A stretch of 64,000 nucleotides of DNA from contig NZ_CP045073.1 of the NCBI RefSeq assembly GCF_009301415.1, forward strand, positions 930,001-994,000. The letters are read 5' to 3'. Under the pieces are notes generated by a model that saw only the letters and a list, made by a program, of their open reading frames with translations, did no database searches and was not told where the DNA came from. This document shows positions 54,263-61,999 of this stretch, piece after piece; positions within the stretch are counted from its first letter, which is position 1; the number at the start of each line of letters is the position of its first letter. The stretch is from Paracoccus kondratievae. Lineage in GTDB: Bacteria; Pseudomonadota; Alphaproteobacteria; Rhodobacterales; Rhodobacteraceae. A program made the position numbers and the translations under genes.

Positions 54263-55122
54263 TCCACGCCCCCGGATATCTCCAGATCGTCGCCCTCTGC
54301 CGGAGCAGCGGCCAGCCCGCCGGTCAGCAGCGCCCGGCGCGTGGGGCGCGGATCGGGGATCGGTGCATCCGATGCCGGTCCGGCCTCGGATGCGGCCTCG
54401 GGCGGCGGCGCAAGCTCGGCCTCGCGGGCGGCGCGAATCTCGGCGGCGCGGTCGGTCCCGTCGCGGTTTTCGGGTTTGAACAGCTCGACCATCACCGCGC
54501 GCGCGACCTCGACGGCCTGCAACTGGCTGGTGAAATCCGCCATCGGCGAGAACAGCGAACAGGCCTTGTAAGGGCCGGTCATCTCACGGCTGTTATGGAT
54601 GAATTCATATTCGCCCGAGGGAAAGGCGACCACCTCTTTCTCGCCCGCCTTCAGGGCCGACCAGTCGTGATCCTCGCCCGGCAGCCAGATCAGGTTCATG
54701 AACCAGGGCGCGATCAGCACCCCCAGAAAGCCGCCCTGCCAGGGACGAAAGGCCAGCGCCTCGACATGCAGCGCCTGATTGATGATCGGCACGTCGCGCA
54801 TCTTTGCGTTGAAGACCTCGCGGAAGTCGGCGACCAGCCGAGCGCAGCGCCGCTCGATCTCGGCCGCGATCCGCATCTCGTCAGAGCCGGGATCCTCGCG
54901 CACGATGAACTGTTCCTTCGGCGCGTCGCAGCCGGGACATTTCCAGTCGGCGGGCAAGGCCGCGAACGGCGTGCCGGGCAGAACCTGCCGGTATTCATCC
55001 CCCTCGGCCGGGTCATAGCTGGTCCAGCAGATCTTGCATTCCATGATCGCCTGCGGGCTGATCCGGTCATTGGCGCCCAGATAAGACCCCTCGAACCCGC
55101 CCCGTGCGGTCTCGACGCTCAT
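54259..55122 (-). CDS. hupJ: HupI-HupJ fusion: rubredoxin plus hydrogenase chaperone
   Basis: A 287-residue protein. The N-terminal rubredoxin domain (about 27-75) has MECKICWTSYDPAEGDEYRQ and WKCPGCDAPKEQFIV, a complete Cys4 iron site. The C-terminal HupJ/HybE-type chaperone has DVPIINQALHVEALAFRPW, FLGVLIAPWFMNLIWLPGED and ALLTGGLAAAPAEG. In several rhizobial clusters hupI and hupJ are separate genes; here they are fused. The protein is expected to help assemble the small subunit's Fe-S clusters under oxygen. Overlaps hupH and hupK by four bases each. Confidence 0.92.
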   Translation of the reverse strand: MSVETARGGFEGSYLGANDRISPQAIMECKICWTSYDPAEGDEYRQVLPGTPFAALPADWKCPGCDAPKEQFIVREDPGSDEMRIAAEIERRCARLVADFREVFNAKMRDVPIINQALHVEALAFRPWQGGFLGVLIAPWFMNLIWLPGEDHDWSALKAGEKEVVAFPSGEYEFIHNSREMTGPYKACSLFSPMADFTSQLQAVEVARAVMVELFKPENRDGTDRAAEIRAAREAELAPPPEAASEAGPASDAPIPDPRPTRRALLTGGLAAAPAEGDDLEISGGVE

Positions 55123-55952
55123 CGGATCGCCCCCAGCACTTCACGAATGCGGCCCGCGCTATCCGCCAGATCCTCGGACGCGGCCAGCACCACCTCGGGC
55201 ATGGCGGTCACCTCGAAGGTATCGAGGATCAGCACATCCATCGAGTTGAAGAACTGCACCCGCCACAGACGATCCTGCGCGGTCGCGGTGATGCGGCAAT
55301 TGCCATAGCCGCGCGACAGGATGGTCACCGACCCCTCGCCCAGAGCCTGATCGAGCCAGAGCAGATCCTCTTCGGTATGCGGAAGCAGGGTCAGGTTCAC
55401 CACATGCAGATCACCGGGGCCACGCCAGGACAGGGATTTGTCCATCAGTTCAGCCAGCAAGGCAGGGGCGTTCACCACCCCCGGCGCGCGCGGGGCCAGA
55501 GCCCCGATCGCCGGGCGCTGCGCATGGAACGCCCGCGTCAGGGCAAGCTGCGGCACGGGCGCGACCTCGACCCGGTCGATCCCCTCGGCCTTCAGCACCC
55601 AGACCCCGGCAAAGACGCTTTCCTGCACGGCCACCGCCGGCACGCCGCGCGCGCGCAGCGACACCTCGCCCTGACCCAGCGTTTCCGCCATCAGCGCCCG
55701 GTTGGCCACATCCAGCGCGGACAGATCGAACGACACCGGCGCCGCCCCCTGGGCCACACGATCGCAGGCCGCGGCGATTTCGACCAGCATCGCCAGCGCG
55801 GGCGCCAGAGGCGCGACATTCCCGACCTCGGGCAGATGCATGTCATAGGTGCGCATCCCGGAGGGCAGCGGCAGCCACTCCAGCCCCTCGCCATCGTCGG
55901 GCTGCGATCCGGGGCCGAAACCAACAGGGGGCAGGTGAAAATTCTGGGCCAT
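55119..55952 (-). CDS. hupH: hydrogenase accessory protein HupH
   Basis: A 277-residue HyaF/HupH-type protein: FHLPPVGFGPGSQPDDGEGL, LPLPSGMRTYDMHLPEVGN, LHVVNLTLLPHTEEDLLWLD and ILSRGYGNCRITATAQDRLW. These stretches, especially RGYGNCRI, are typical of the family. It takes part in assembly of the hydrogenase structural subunits, probably the small subunit under oxygen. Twelve bases separate it from hupG. Confidence 0.92.
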   Translation of the reverse strand: MAQNFHLPPVGFGPGSQPDDGEGLEWLPLPSGMRTYDMHLPEVGNVAPLAPALAMLVEIAAACDRVAQGAAPVSFDLSALDVANRALMAETLGQGEVSLRARGVPAVAVQESVFAGVWVLKAEGIDRVEVAPVPQLALTRAFHAQRPAIGALAPRAPGVVNAPALLAELMDKSLSWRGPGDLHVVNLTLLPHTEEDLLWLDQALGEGSVTILSRGYGNCRITATAQDRLWRVQFFNSMDVLILDTFEVTAMPEVVLAASEDLADSAGRIREVLGAIR

Positions 55953-55964
55953 TGTCTTTGCCTT

Positions 55965-56384
55965 TCAACCCGGCAGCGAGAGGATGTGGCTGGTGCGGGC
56001 GATGTAATCGTCCCAGTCGCGGATCTTCTCGATCGAGCCAAGATAAGAGGCATCGCGGAAGAACAGAAACCCCGGCGTTTTCAGCGCCCTGTGGGTTTCG
56101 CGGACCGTTGCTTCGATGGCGTCATCCACCACGGCGCAATCAAAGGCGTTCTGAAAGGCCATGCGCAGTTCCGGCAGGATCACCGCCGCGTCCACCGTCT
56201 CCAGATTGCGGGCGGGGTCGCCCGGAACGAACAGGCAATGCAGACCGGGGCGGGCGGTAAACTCTGCGACGTCATGCAACGAATGCAGGCGTGGCCAGCC
56301 GAATTCGGCCTCCAGCCGCGCCAGCAGCGGGTGCAGGGCGCCCCCGCCGGGGCTGTGCAGAATGTCGTGGGAATGGTCATGCAT
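55965..56384 (-). CDS. hupG: hydrogenase accessory protein HupG
   Basis: A 139-residue thioredoxin-fold protein of the HyaE/HupG family: MHDHSHDILHSPGGGALHPL, ARPGLHCLFVPGDPARNLET and VDAAVILPELRMAFQNAF. It lacks the CxxC of true thioredoxins, as expected for this family. It binds the twin-arginine signal of the small subunit and acts as a chaperone. It lies three bases past hupF. Confidence 0.9.
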   Translation of the reverse strand: MHDHSHDILHSPGGGALHPLLARLEAEFGWPRLHSLHDVAEFTARPGLHCLFVPGDPARNLETVDAAVILPELRMAFQNAFDCAVVDDAIEATVRETHRALKTPGFLFFRDASYLGSIEKIRDWDDYIARTSHILSLPG

Positions 56385-56387
56385 GGG

Positions 56388-56699
56388 TCAACCCGTTTTG
56401 CGGCCTGCGGCCAGCGCCGCCTGAAGATGGGACGGAAGCGCCGGGGTGCGACCCTCGAGATCGGCAAAGGCGCCCGAAGCGTCGCCCCCCGCCATGACCG
56501 CCCGTAACCCCTGCAATGCCGCCGCGATCCGTGCGGCGCGGTCAGCGTCGATCACCTCATGCGCCGTGCCGAGGAAGGTCAGCACCCAGTCGCCGGCTTG
56601 CGCATCGGCGGTCAGGCTGAGGTCGATCAGATCGCCGCCCTCGCTTTGCCCGGCGATGCCGTCGACCTGCGCCAGCCGCATCGGGATGCCCATGCACAT
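56388..56699 (-). CDS. hupF: HypC-like chaperone HupF
   Basis: A 103-residue protein: [20 protein letters not shown], then [23 protein letters not shown]. It is a HypC paralogue (OB fold, Cys2) with a longer C-terminal tail. HupF is reported to protect the large subunit under oxygen, which fits the oxygen-tolerant design of the small subunit. Its start overlaps the hupD stop by one base. Confidence 0.92.
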   Translation of the reverse strand: MCMGIPMRLAQVDGIAGQSEGGDLIDLSLTADAQAGDWVLTFLGTAHEVIDADRAARIAAALQGLRAVMAGGDASGAFADLEGRTPALPSHLQAALAAGRKTG

Positions 56700-57358
56700 C
56701 AGCCGGCCCCCGGGAAAAAGCGCGCATCGCCCTCGCGGCAGGCATCAGAGGCGGCGGGGCGGCCCGTCTCATAGGCCTCGCGCCGGATCGCCGGATCCGC
56801 AAGCTGGCCCGAGGTCGCACCCTCGCCGGCCTGAACGCCCCATTCGGCCAGCTTCGCCAGCGCAATCCCGATGGCAGGGTCGATCTGCGCGGCCACTTCG
56901 GGGCGGAGCCCTCCTCCGTAATCCTCCAGTTCGACCGGCTGGCAGCCAATCAGCATCAGCTGCGCCGGGCAACGCCCCAGCAGCTGGGCGGTGGCGATCA
57001 CCTCTTGAAAGCCGGTCTGGTGCAGGCTCATTTTTTTGGCGCCCAGAAAGGCCGGAACCTCTGCCCCTTCGACCAGCTTCAGCGTGCCGGGGGGCAGTCC
57101 GTAATCCACCGCGTCAAAGACGATCAGCGCATCGGCTTCTTCCAGAAAGGGCAGCAGATACAGCCCCTGCGTGCCGCCATCAAGCAGCCTCACCCGTTCG
57201 GGCAAGGCATGGCGCGCGGCCATCTCTTCGACGCAGCGCACCCCGAAGCCCTCATCGGCCCAAAGCACATTGCCGATCCCCAGAACAAGGATATTTGCAG
57301 GCGCTTCCGCTGGCATCTGCCCCCTCCCCGAAGCATTGCTGGCAGGCGGTGCGGTCAT
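56699..57358 (-). CDS. hupD: hydrogenase maturation endopeptidase HupD
   Basis: A 219-residue protease of the HybD/HupD family: [60 protein letters not shown] and [18 protein letters not shown]. Nickel-contacting Glu, Asp and His are present (ADEGFG, DAVDYG, SLHQTG). It cuts the C-terminal 15 residues from HupL after nickel insertion. The start at 57358 is preferred over longer reading; it lies beyond a terminator after hupC, so it needs its own promoter or read-through. The C-terminal 40 residues are extra to the core. Confidence 0.93.
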   Translation of the reverse strand: MTAPPASNASGRGQMPAEAPANILVLGIGNVLWADEGFGVRCVEEMAARHALPERVRLLDGGTQGLYLLPFLEEADALIVFDAVDYGLPPGTLKLVEGAEVPAFLGAKKMSLHQTGFQEVIATAQLLGRCPAQLMLIGCQPVELEDYGGGLRPEVAAQIDPAIGIALAKLAEWGVQAGEGATSGQLADPAIRREAYETGRPAASDACREGDARFFPGAG

Positions 57359-57381
57359 GTGCCCCACCCCTATGGGCCGAA

Positions 57382-57387
57382 AGTATA
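57382..57387 (-). promoter_or_regulatory. candidate -10 box upstream of hupD
   Basis: Minus-strand TATACT (rc of 57382-57387), 25 bases before the hupD start, in an AT-rich segment after the terminator at 57452-57486. A good -35 at 17 bases is not seen. It would explain expression of hupD to hypE. Confidence 0.3.
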
Positions 57388-57451
57388 GCCACCAGTTCCG
57401 AAAGCAGAGACAAAAAGTTGCAACCCTCGAAATTCCTTGCAAGATGATGAT

Positions 57452-57486
57452 ATAAAAATGAAATCCCGCCACTGCGGGCGGGATTT
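57452..57486 (-). terminator. intrinsic terminator between hupC and hupD
   Basis: Read on the minus strand: AAATCCCGCC (57477-57486), a six-base loop and GGCGGGATTT (57461-57470), followed by CATTTTTAT. The 10-bp stem plus U-run is a textbook intrinsic terminator. It would separate hupSLEC from hupD to hypE. Confidence 0.85.
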
Positions 57487-57563
57487 CTGGATATGGTGCG
57501 GCAAGTGACCTGCCGCCTTGCTCTGAAACCGGAAACGATCCTTCCAGTTGCTGCCAGCCGCGT

Positions 57564-58310
57564 TCAGTCGGGGCGATCATCCTTGAAGGTGCGGTGCCCC
57601 GAGATCATCGTCGAGACCATCGACTGGCGCGACATGATGTCTTCGCGGATCGCCACATAGATATGGATGATCATGAAGATCACGATCCACCACATGCCGA
57701 TATGGTGCAGCGTGTGCAGGCGCTGGGTGTTCTGAACAAGGTCCTGGACCCAGCCGAAGACGGCATGGAACATGCTGTCCTTACCCGCCCCTTCGGCATA
57801 CAGCGCAAATCCGGTGACGATCATGAAGGTCAGACCGACCGTCATGAACAGAAACATCGCAAGCTGCGCCAGCGGGTTGTGGCCGACATATTTCTTTGGC
57901 TCTTTTTCCAGAAAGAAATACCAGCGCAGCTCGAACAGCAGCTCTGCCCAGAACCGGCGCGAGAAGATCGGCACATAGAAAAGCTGCTTTGCATGGTGGT
58001 TGCCGATCAACGCCCAGTAGAGACGGCCGAAAAAGCCGACCGTCAGGATCATCGCGGCCGCGAAATGTGCAAAGCGGATATAGCCGAAGACAAACTGGTC
58101 ATAGGCTTCGGCGATCTGCATCGAGGGCGGCGGGCTGCCGATCAGCCAGCCGGTCACGCACAGGACCATGATGCAGGCCGCGTTGATCCAGTGCCAGATG
58201 CGGACCGGCGCCTCGTAGACATAGACCGAGGTTTGCCGGCTGGCCCGATCAGGGGCGCCCAGAGGGCGACCCTCGAAGACAGGATCATCGCCGGAATGGA
58301 TGTCGCTCAT
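57564..58310 (-). CDS. hupC: hydrogenase b-type cytochrome subunit HupC
   Basis: A 248-residue di-heme cytochrome b: YEAPVRIWHWINAACIMVLC, GYIRFAHFAAAMILTVGFFG, FLFMTVGLTFMIVTGFALYA and TLHHIGMWWIVIFMIIHIYV, four helices with the heme histidines (RIWHW, FAHF, LHHIG, IIHIYV). It anchors the hydrogenase to the membrane and passes electrons from H2 to quinone. It has a cytoplasmic N-terminus of about 35 residues. Confidence 0.95.
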   Translation of the reverse strand: MSDIHSGDDPVFEGRPLGAPDRASRQTSVYVYEAPVRIWHWINAACIMVLCVTGWLIGSPPPSMQIAEAYDQFVFGYIRFAHFAAAMILTVGFFGRLYWALIGNHHAKQLFYVPIFSRRFWAELLFELRWYFFLEKEPKKYVGHNPLAQLAMFLFMTVGLTFMIVTGFALYAEGAGKDSMFHAVFGWVQDLVQNTQRLHTLHHIGMWWIVIFMIIHIYVAIREDIMSRQSMVSTMISGHRTFKDDRPD

Positions 58311-58314
58311 GGCA

Positions 58315-58899
58315 TCACCCGGCGGCCATCAGGGCAAGGCCCGCCATGGCGATCCCGGTGCCGGTTGCCGCCTGCACCATTCTGGCCGCCGTGGCGTTCG
58401 AGATCGTGCGGGCGATGAAAATGCCGACGATATGCAGCGCCGCCGTCGAGATCAGGAAGCCGATCATATAGCCTGCCGCATTGCCATGCGCCTCGGTCGC
58501 GTGGGCATGGCCATGGCACATGGCGAACAGGGCGATCGCGGCCAGCGAGGCAAAGGTGATCTGGTCGGATTGCCCGCGGCGCGAAAGCGCGGTCAACAGA
58601 CCGAACGCCACGACCGACAGCACGATCCAGGTTTCCACCATCGGAATCGGGATCCCGGCCCAAGAAATCAACGCCCCCACGGCCATCGCGCCCATGAAGG
58701 TCGCCGCCCCCAGCCAGAAGCGATGCGGCAGGACAAAGCCCGACCACAGCCCCACCGCCAGCATTGCCAGCAGGTGATCCGGCCCAAAGATCGGATGCGA
58801 GAGCCCGGCCATGAAGCCCGAGGTCTCTCCGACCCCGGTATGGGCCAGAACTGGCGAGCCCATGAGTGCGGCCAGCGCGGCCAGCGTCAGTTTTTTCAT
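58315..58899 (-). CDS. hupE: nickel transporter HupE (HupE/UreJ family)
   Basis: A 194-residue membrane protein with signal-like start MKKLTLAALAALMGSPVLAH, the conserved motif HPIFGPDHLLAMLAVGLWSG (His, Asp, His for nickel) and a second His cluster, FAMCHGHAHATEAHGNAAG. HupE brings nickel into the cell for hydrogenase synthesis. It lies between hupL and hupC, 15 and 4 bases apart, and so is part of the structural operon. Not all hup operons have it here. Confidence 0.95.
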   Translation of the reverse strand: MKKLTLAALAALMGSPVLAHTGVGETSGFMAGLSHPIFGPDHLLAMLAVGLWSGFVLPHRFWLGAATFMGAMAVGALISWAGIPIPMVETWIVLSVVAFGLLTALSRRGQSDQITFASLAAIALFAMCHGHAHATEAHGNAAGYMIGFLISTAALHIVGIFIARTISNATAARMVQAATGTGIAMAGLALMAAG

Positions 58900-58914
58900 T
58901 GGATCGTCCCTTTC

Positions 58915-60708
58915 TCAGCGAATTTTGACGGTGGCAAGCTCGTCGCCATCCGGTGACATGACATGGGTCGAGCAGGCAAGGCAGGGGTCGAAACTGTGCA
59001 GCGTGCGCAGGATTTCGACCGGCTCGTCCGGGCGTTCCATCGGCGTGTTCATCAGGCTGGCCTCGAAGGCCCCGATATTGCCCTGACTGTCGCGGGGCGA
59101 GCCGTTCCAGGTGGTCGGCACCACGCATTGATAATTCTCGATCCGGCCATCCTTGATGCGGATCCAGTGGCCAAGCGCGCCTCGCGGCGCCTCGGTCATG
59201 CCGACACCCTTGGCCTCTTTCGGCCATGTCGAGGGGTCCCATTTCTCGACATTGGCGGTGCTTTGATCGCCATTCTTGATGTTCCGCACCATCTTGTCGA
59301 AGAAATGCCGCTGCAGGCGCCCGCAATATTCCGATTCCAGCGCCCGCGCCGCCGTGCGCCCCAAAGTCGAGAACAGCGCCTCGAAGGGCAGATCCATGGT
59401 TCTCAGCAGGCCATCGACCTGATCCCTGATATCCTCGTGCCCCTTGGCATAGCCGACGATATAGCGCGCAAGCGGGCCGACCTCCATCGCGTGCCCCCGC
59501 CAGCGCGGCGCCTTGATCCAGGAATATTTCGCGGATTCATCCAGTTGTTCGATGCGGGTTTTCGTGCCCTTGTGGTTCGGCCCCAGCTCGAATTTCGGAT
59601 TGGTTTCCCCGTCCCAGGGGTGCAGGCCGCGCCCCGGCTCGCCATAGGAATACCAGGAATGATCGACGAATTCCTGCACCTGCTCGGGGTCGCGCGGATC
59701 GACGTCATGCACCTCGTTGAGGTTGCCGTTGATGATCGCGCCGCGCGGCAGGTGCAGCTGCTCGGGCGAAAAATCGTTCGGGTTTTCGGGGATGTCGCCA
59801 TAGGCCATGACCGCCTGCGACGACAGCCCACCCCCGTAAAGCCAGCTTTTGTAAAAGCCGCCAATGGCGATCACATCGGGAATATAGACGTTCTTGTTGA
59901 ACTGGTCGCACAGGTCGATGATCGAGGAAACGAGGTTCAGCCGTTCCATATTGATCGCGCCGACCGATCCGGTGCCGTCGATATTGATCGGACAGGGCAC
60001 CCCGCCCACCAGCCAGTTGGGATGCGGGTTCTTGCCGCCAAAGATCGTGTGGACCTTGACAATTTCCTTTTGAAGATCAAGCGCTTCCAGGTAATGCGTC
60101 GTCGCCATCAGATCGGCTTCGGGCGGCAGAAGATAGGCCGGATTGTCCCAATAGCCGTTCTTGAACAGCCCCAGCTGCCCGGATTCGACGAATTTCTTCA
60201 GCCGGTTCTGCACATCGCGGAAATAGCCCGGCGATGACATCGGATGCGAGGGCGAGACCATCTGCTGCAATTCGCTGGTCGCCTTGGGGTCGGCGCGCAG
60301 GGCATTGACCGGGTTCACCCAGTCCAGTGCATGCAGGTGATAGAAATGCACGACATGATCGTGTATCTCCAGCGCCAGCTGCATCATGTTGCGGATCGAA
60401 TTGGCATTGTCGGGGATCATGATCCCAAGCGCATCCTCGACCGCACGCACCGAGGTCAGCGCATGGGTGCCGGTGCAGACGCCGCAGATCCGTTCGACAA
60501 AGGCCCAGGCGTCACGCGGATCGCGCCCTTTCAGGATCACCTCCAGCCCGCGCCACATCGTGCCGGTCGAGACCGCATTGCGGATGACCCCCTGATCGTC
60601 CACGTTGACCTCGCAGCGCATGTGCCCTTCGATCCGGGTGACCGGATCCACCACGATCCGGCGCCCGGAATTGTCGAGGGTAAAGCCATTCGGCGTGTTG
60701 ATCGTCAT
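58915..60708 (-). CDS. hupL: [NiFe] uptake hydrogenase large subunit
   Basis: A 597-residue large subunit. Metal ligands: [20 protein letters not shown] (Cys75 and Cys78) and DPCLACSTH near the end (Cys576 and Cys579). Cleavage after His582 would remove the last 15 residues, done by HupD. The fragment [14 protein letters not shown] near the N-terminus is also typical. It holds the NiFe(CN)2CO centre that splits H2. The start at 60708 is three bases past the hupS stop. Full length for the group 1 family. Confidence 0.97.
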   Translation of the reverse strand: MTINTPNGFTLDNSGRRIVVDPVTRIEGHMRCEVNVDDQGVIRNAVSTGTMWRGLEVILKGRDPRDAWAFVERICGVCTGTHALTSVRAVEDALGIMIPDNANSIRNMMQLALEIHDHVVHFYHLHALDWVNPVNALRADPKATSELQQMVSPSHPMSSPGYFRDVQNRLKKFVESGQLGLFKNGYWDNPAYLLPPEADLMATTHYLEALDLQKEIVKVHTIFGGKNPHPNWLVGGVPCPINIDGTGSVGAINMERLNLVSSIIDLCDQFNKNVYIPDVIAIGGFYKSWLYGGGLSSQAVMAYGDIPENPNDFSPEQLHLPRGAIINGNLNEVHDVDPRDPEQVQEFVDHSWYSYGEPGRGLHPWDGETNPKFELGPNHKGTKTRIEQLDESAKYSWIKAPRWRGHAMEVGPLARYIVGYAKGHEDIRDQVDGLLRTMDLPFEALFSTLGRTAARALESEYCGRLQRHFFDKMVRNIKNGDQSTANVEKWDPSTWPKEAKGVGMTEAPRGALGHWIRIKDGRIENYQCVVPTTWNGSPRDSQGNIGAFEASLMNTPMERPDEPVEILRTLHSFDPCLACSTHVMSPDGDELATVKIR

Positions 60709-60711
60709 GGC

Positions 60712-61797
60712 CTAGGCCTCCACCTTGTCCTGGGTCTTTTTCTGCGCCCGTTTCAGCGCCGAAATCGCGGCATGGACCGCAACGGCCCCACCGACCGCAC
60801 CCGCCGCAACGCCGCCCAGCTTGTCAGCATTGGCCTCGACTCCGAAAGCCTTGATATTGGTCAGCCGGTCATAGAACGAACCCTGATCCCAGAACCCGTC
60901 TTCCGAGCAGCCGATGCAGCCATGGCCCGACTGGATCGGGAACGAGACACCCTCGTTCCAGCGCACGGTCGAGCAGGCGTTATAGGTGGTCGGGCCCTTG
61001 CACCCCATCTTGTAAAGGCAATAGCCCTTCTTGGCGTTTTCATCGTCCCAATGCTCGACGAACTGGCCGGCGTCGAAATGCGGGCGGCGATAGCATTTGT
61101 CGTGGATGCGCTGGCTGTAGAACATCTTTGGCCGGCCCTGGCGGTCAAGCTCGGGCATGCGGTCGAAGGTCAGCATATAGGTGATGACGCCGGTCATCAC
61201 CTCGGCGATGGGCGGGCAGCCCGGCACCTTGATGATCGGCTTGTCCAGAATGACCTTGTGGACCGGCGTCGCCCGCGTCGGATTCGGCGCGGCGGCCTGA
61301 ACGCAGCCATAGGACGCGCATGCCCCCCATGAAATAATCGCCTTGGCGTCCCTGGCCGCATGGCGCAGCTTTTCGACGAAGGGCTTGCCCCCGGTGATGC
61401 AATACATCCCGTCTTCGTTCAGCGGCGGGTTACCCTCGACGGCAAGGATATACTGGCCCTTGTATTTCTGGATGGTGTCCTCGAAGGCGGCCTCGGCGGC
61501 ATGGCCGGCGGCGGCCATCAGCGTGTCGTCATAATCAAGGCTGATCATCGACAGCACGACATCCTTGGCCAGCGGATGGGCCGAGCGGATGAAGCTTTCC
61601 GAACAGCAGGTGCATTCCAGACCATGCACCCAGATCACCGGCGTGCGGGGCTTGGTTTCCATCGCATGGGCGATTTTGGGCACGAAGGCCGGGCCGAGGC
61701 CAAGCGCCGCCGCGGTCAGCGAGCAATATTTCATGAAACTGCGGCGGGTGATCCCCTGCCGGCGCATGACATCGTAGAAAGTCTCGATTTGCGACAA
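60712..61797 (-). CDS. hupS: [NiFe] uptake hydrogenase small subunit, O2-tolerant type
   Basis: A 361-residue protein with a TTG start at 61797 (AGGAGGAGG upstream); the next ATG (61767) would remove part of the signal region. The twin-arginine signal has [15 protein letters not shown]; cleavage probably after AHA. Cysteines for the proximal cluster: ECTCCSESF (Cys62, 64, 65), [11 protein letters not shown] (Cys160, 165) and VPGCPP (Cys194), i.e. mature 17, 19, 20, 115, 120, 149. The extra ones, Cys19 and Cys120, are the signature of the oxygen-tolerant [4Fe-3S] cluster. Further clusters use [23 protein letters not shown] and [12 protein letters not shown]-terminal hydrophobic anchor follows. 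Confidence 0.97.
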   Translation of the reverse strand: MSQIETFYDVMRRQGITRRSFMKYCSLTAAALGLGPAFVPKIAHAMETKPRTPVIWVHGLECTCCSESFIRSAHPLAKDVVLSMISLDYDDTLMAAAGHAAEAAFEDTIQKYKGQYILAVEGNPPLNEDGMYCITGGKPFVEKLRHAARDAKAIISWGACASYGCVQAAAPNPTRATPVHKVILDKPIIKVPGCPPIAEVMTGVITYMLTFDRMPELDRQGRPKMFYSQRIHDKCYRRPHFDAGQFVEHWDDENAKKGYCLYKMGCKGPTTYNACSTVRWNEGVSFPIQSGHGCIGCSEDGFWDQGSFYDRLTNIKAFGVEANADKLGGVAAGAVGGAVAVHAAISALKRAQKKTQDKVEA

Positions 61798-61917
61798 GAC
61801 GTCCTCCTCCTCTCAGCCTGGCGGCCCGGCAGCGCGGACCTTCGCGTGGTCTTTCAACGCATGCCAAGGCAGGGGGGCGCAGGGCAATGACAGAATGTCG
61901 CAGATGAGGAATTGCAT

Positions 61918-61948
61918 TTTATGGCGTCTTTTCAATCGACTGCCACAA
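61918..61948 (-). promoter_or_regulatory. candidate hupS promoter
   Basis: Minus-strand TTGTGG (rc of 61943-61948), a 19-base spacer and CATAAA (rc of 61918-61923), about 120 bases before hupS. I found no clear -24/-12 (sigma-54) box, which agrees with a HupR of the sigma-70 type. A HupR site (TTG-N5-CAA, from memory) could not be located by eye. Confidence 0.3.
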
Positions 61949-61999
61949 ATCCCGCGTGGCCCGGATGGTCAGGGTTCAGCCAGAGGACGCGCCCGCCGG

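Noticed and set aside
61798..61999. Possible sigma-54 promoter or HupR box upstream of hupS
   Set aside because: TGGCA-like and TTG-like pieces occur, but spacing does not fit the consensus for either.
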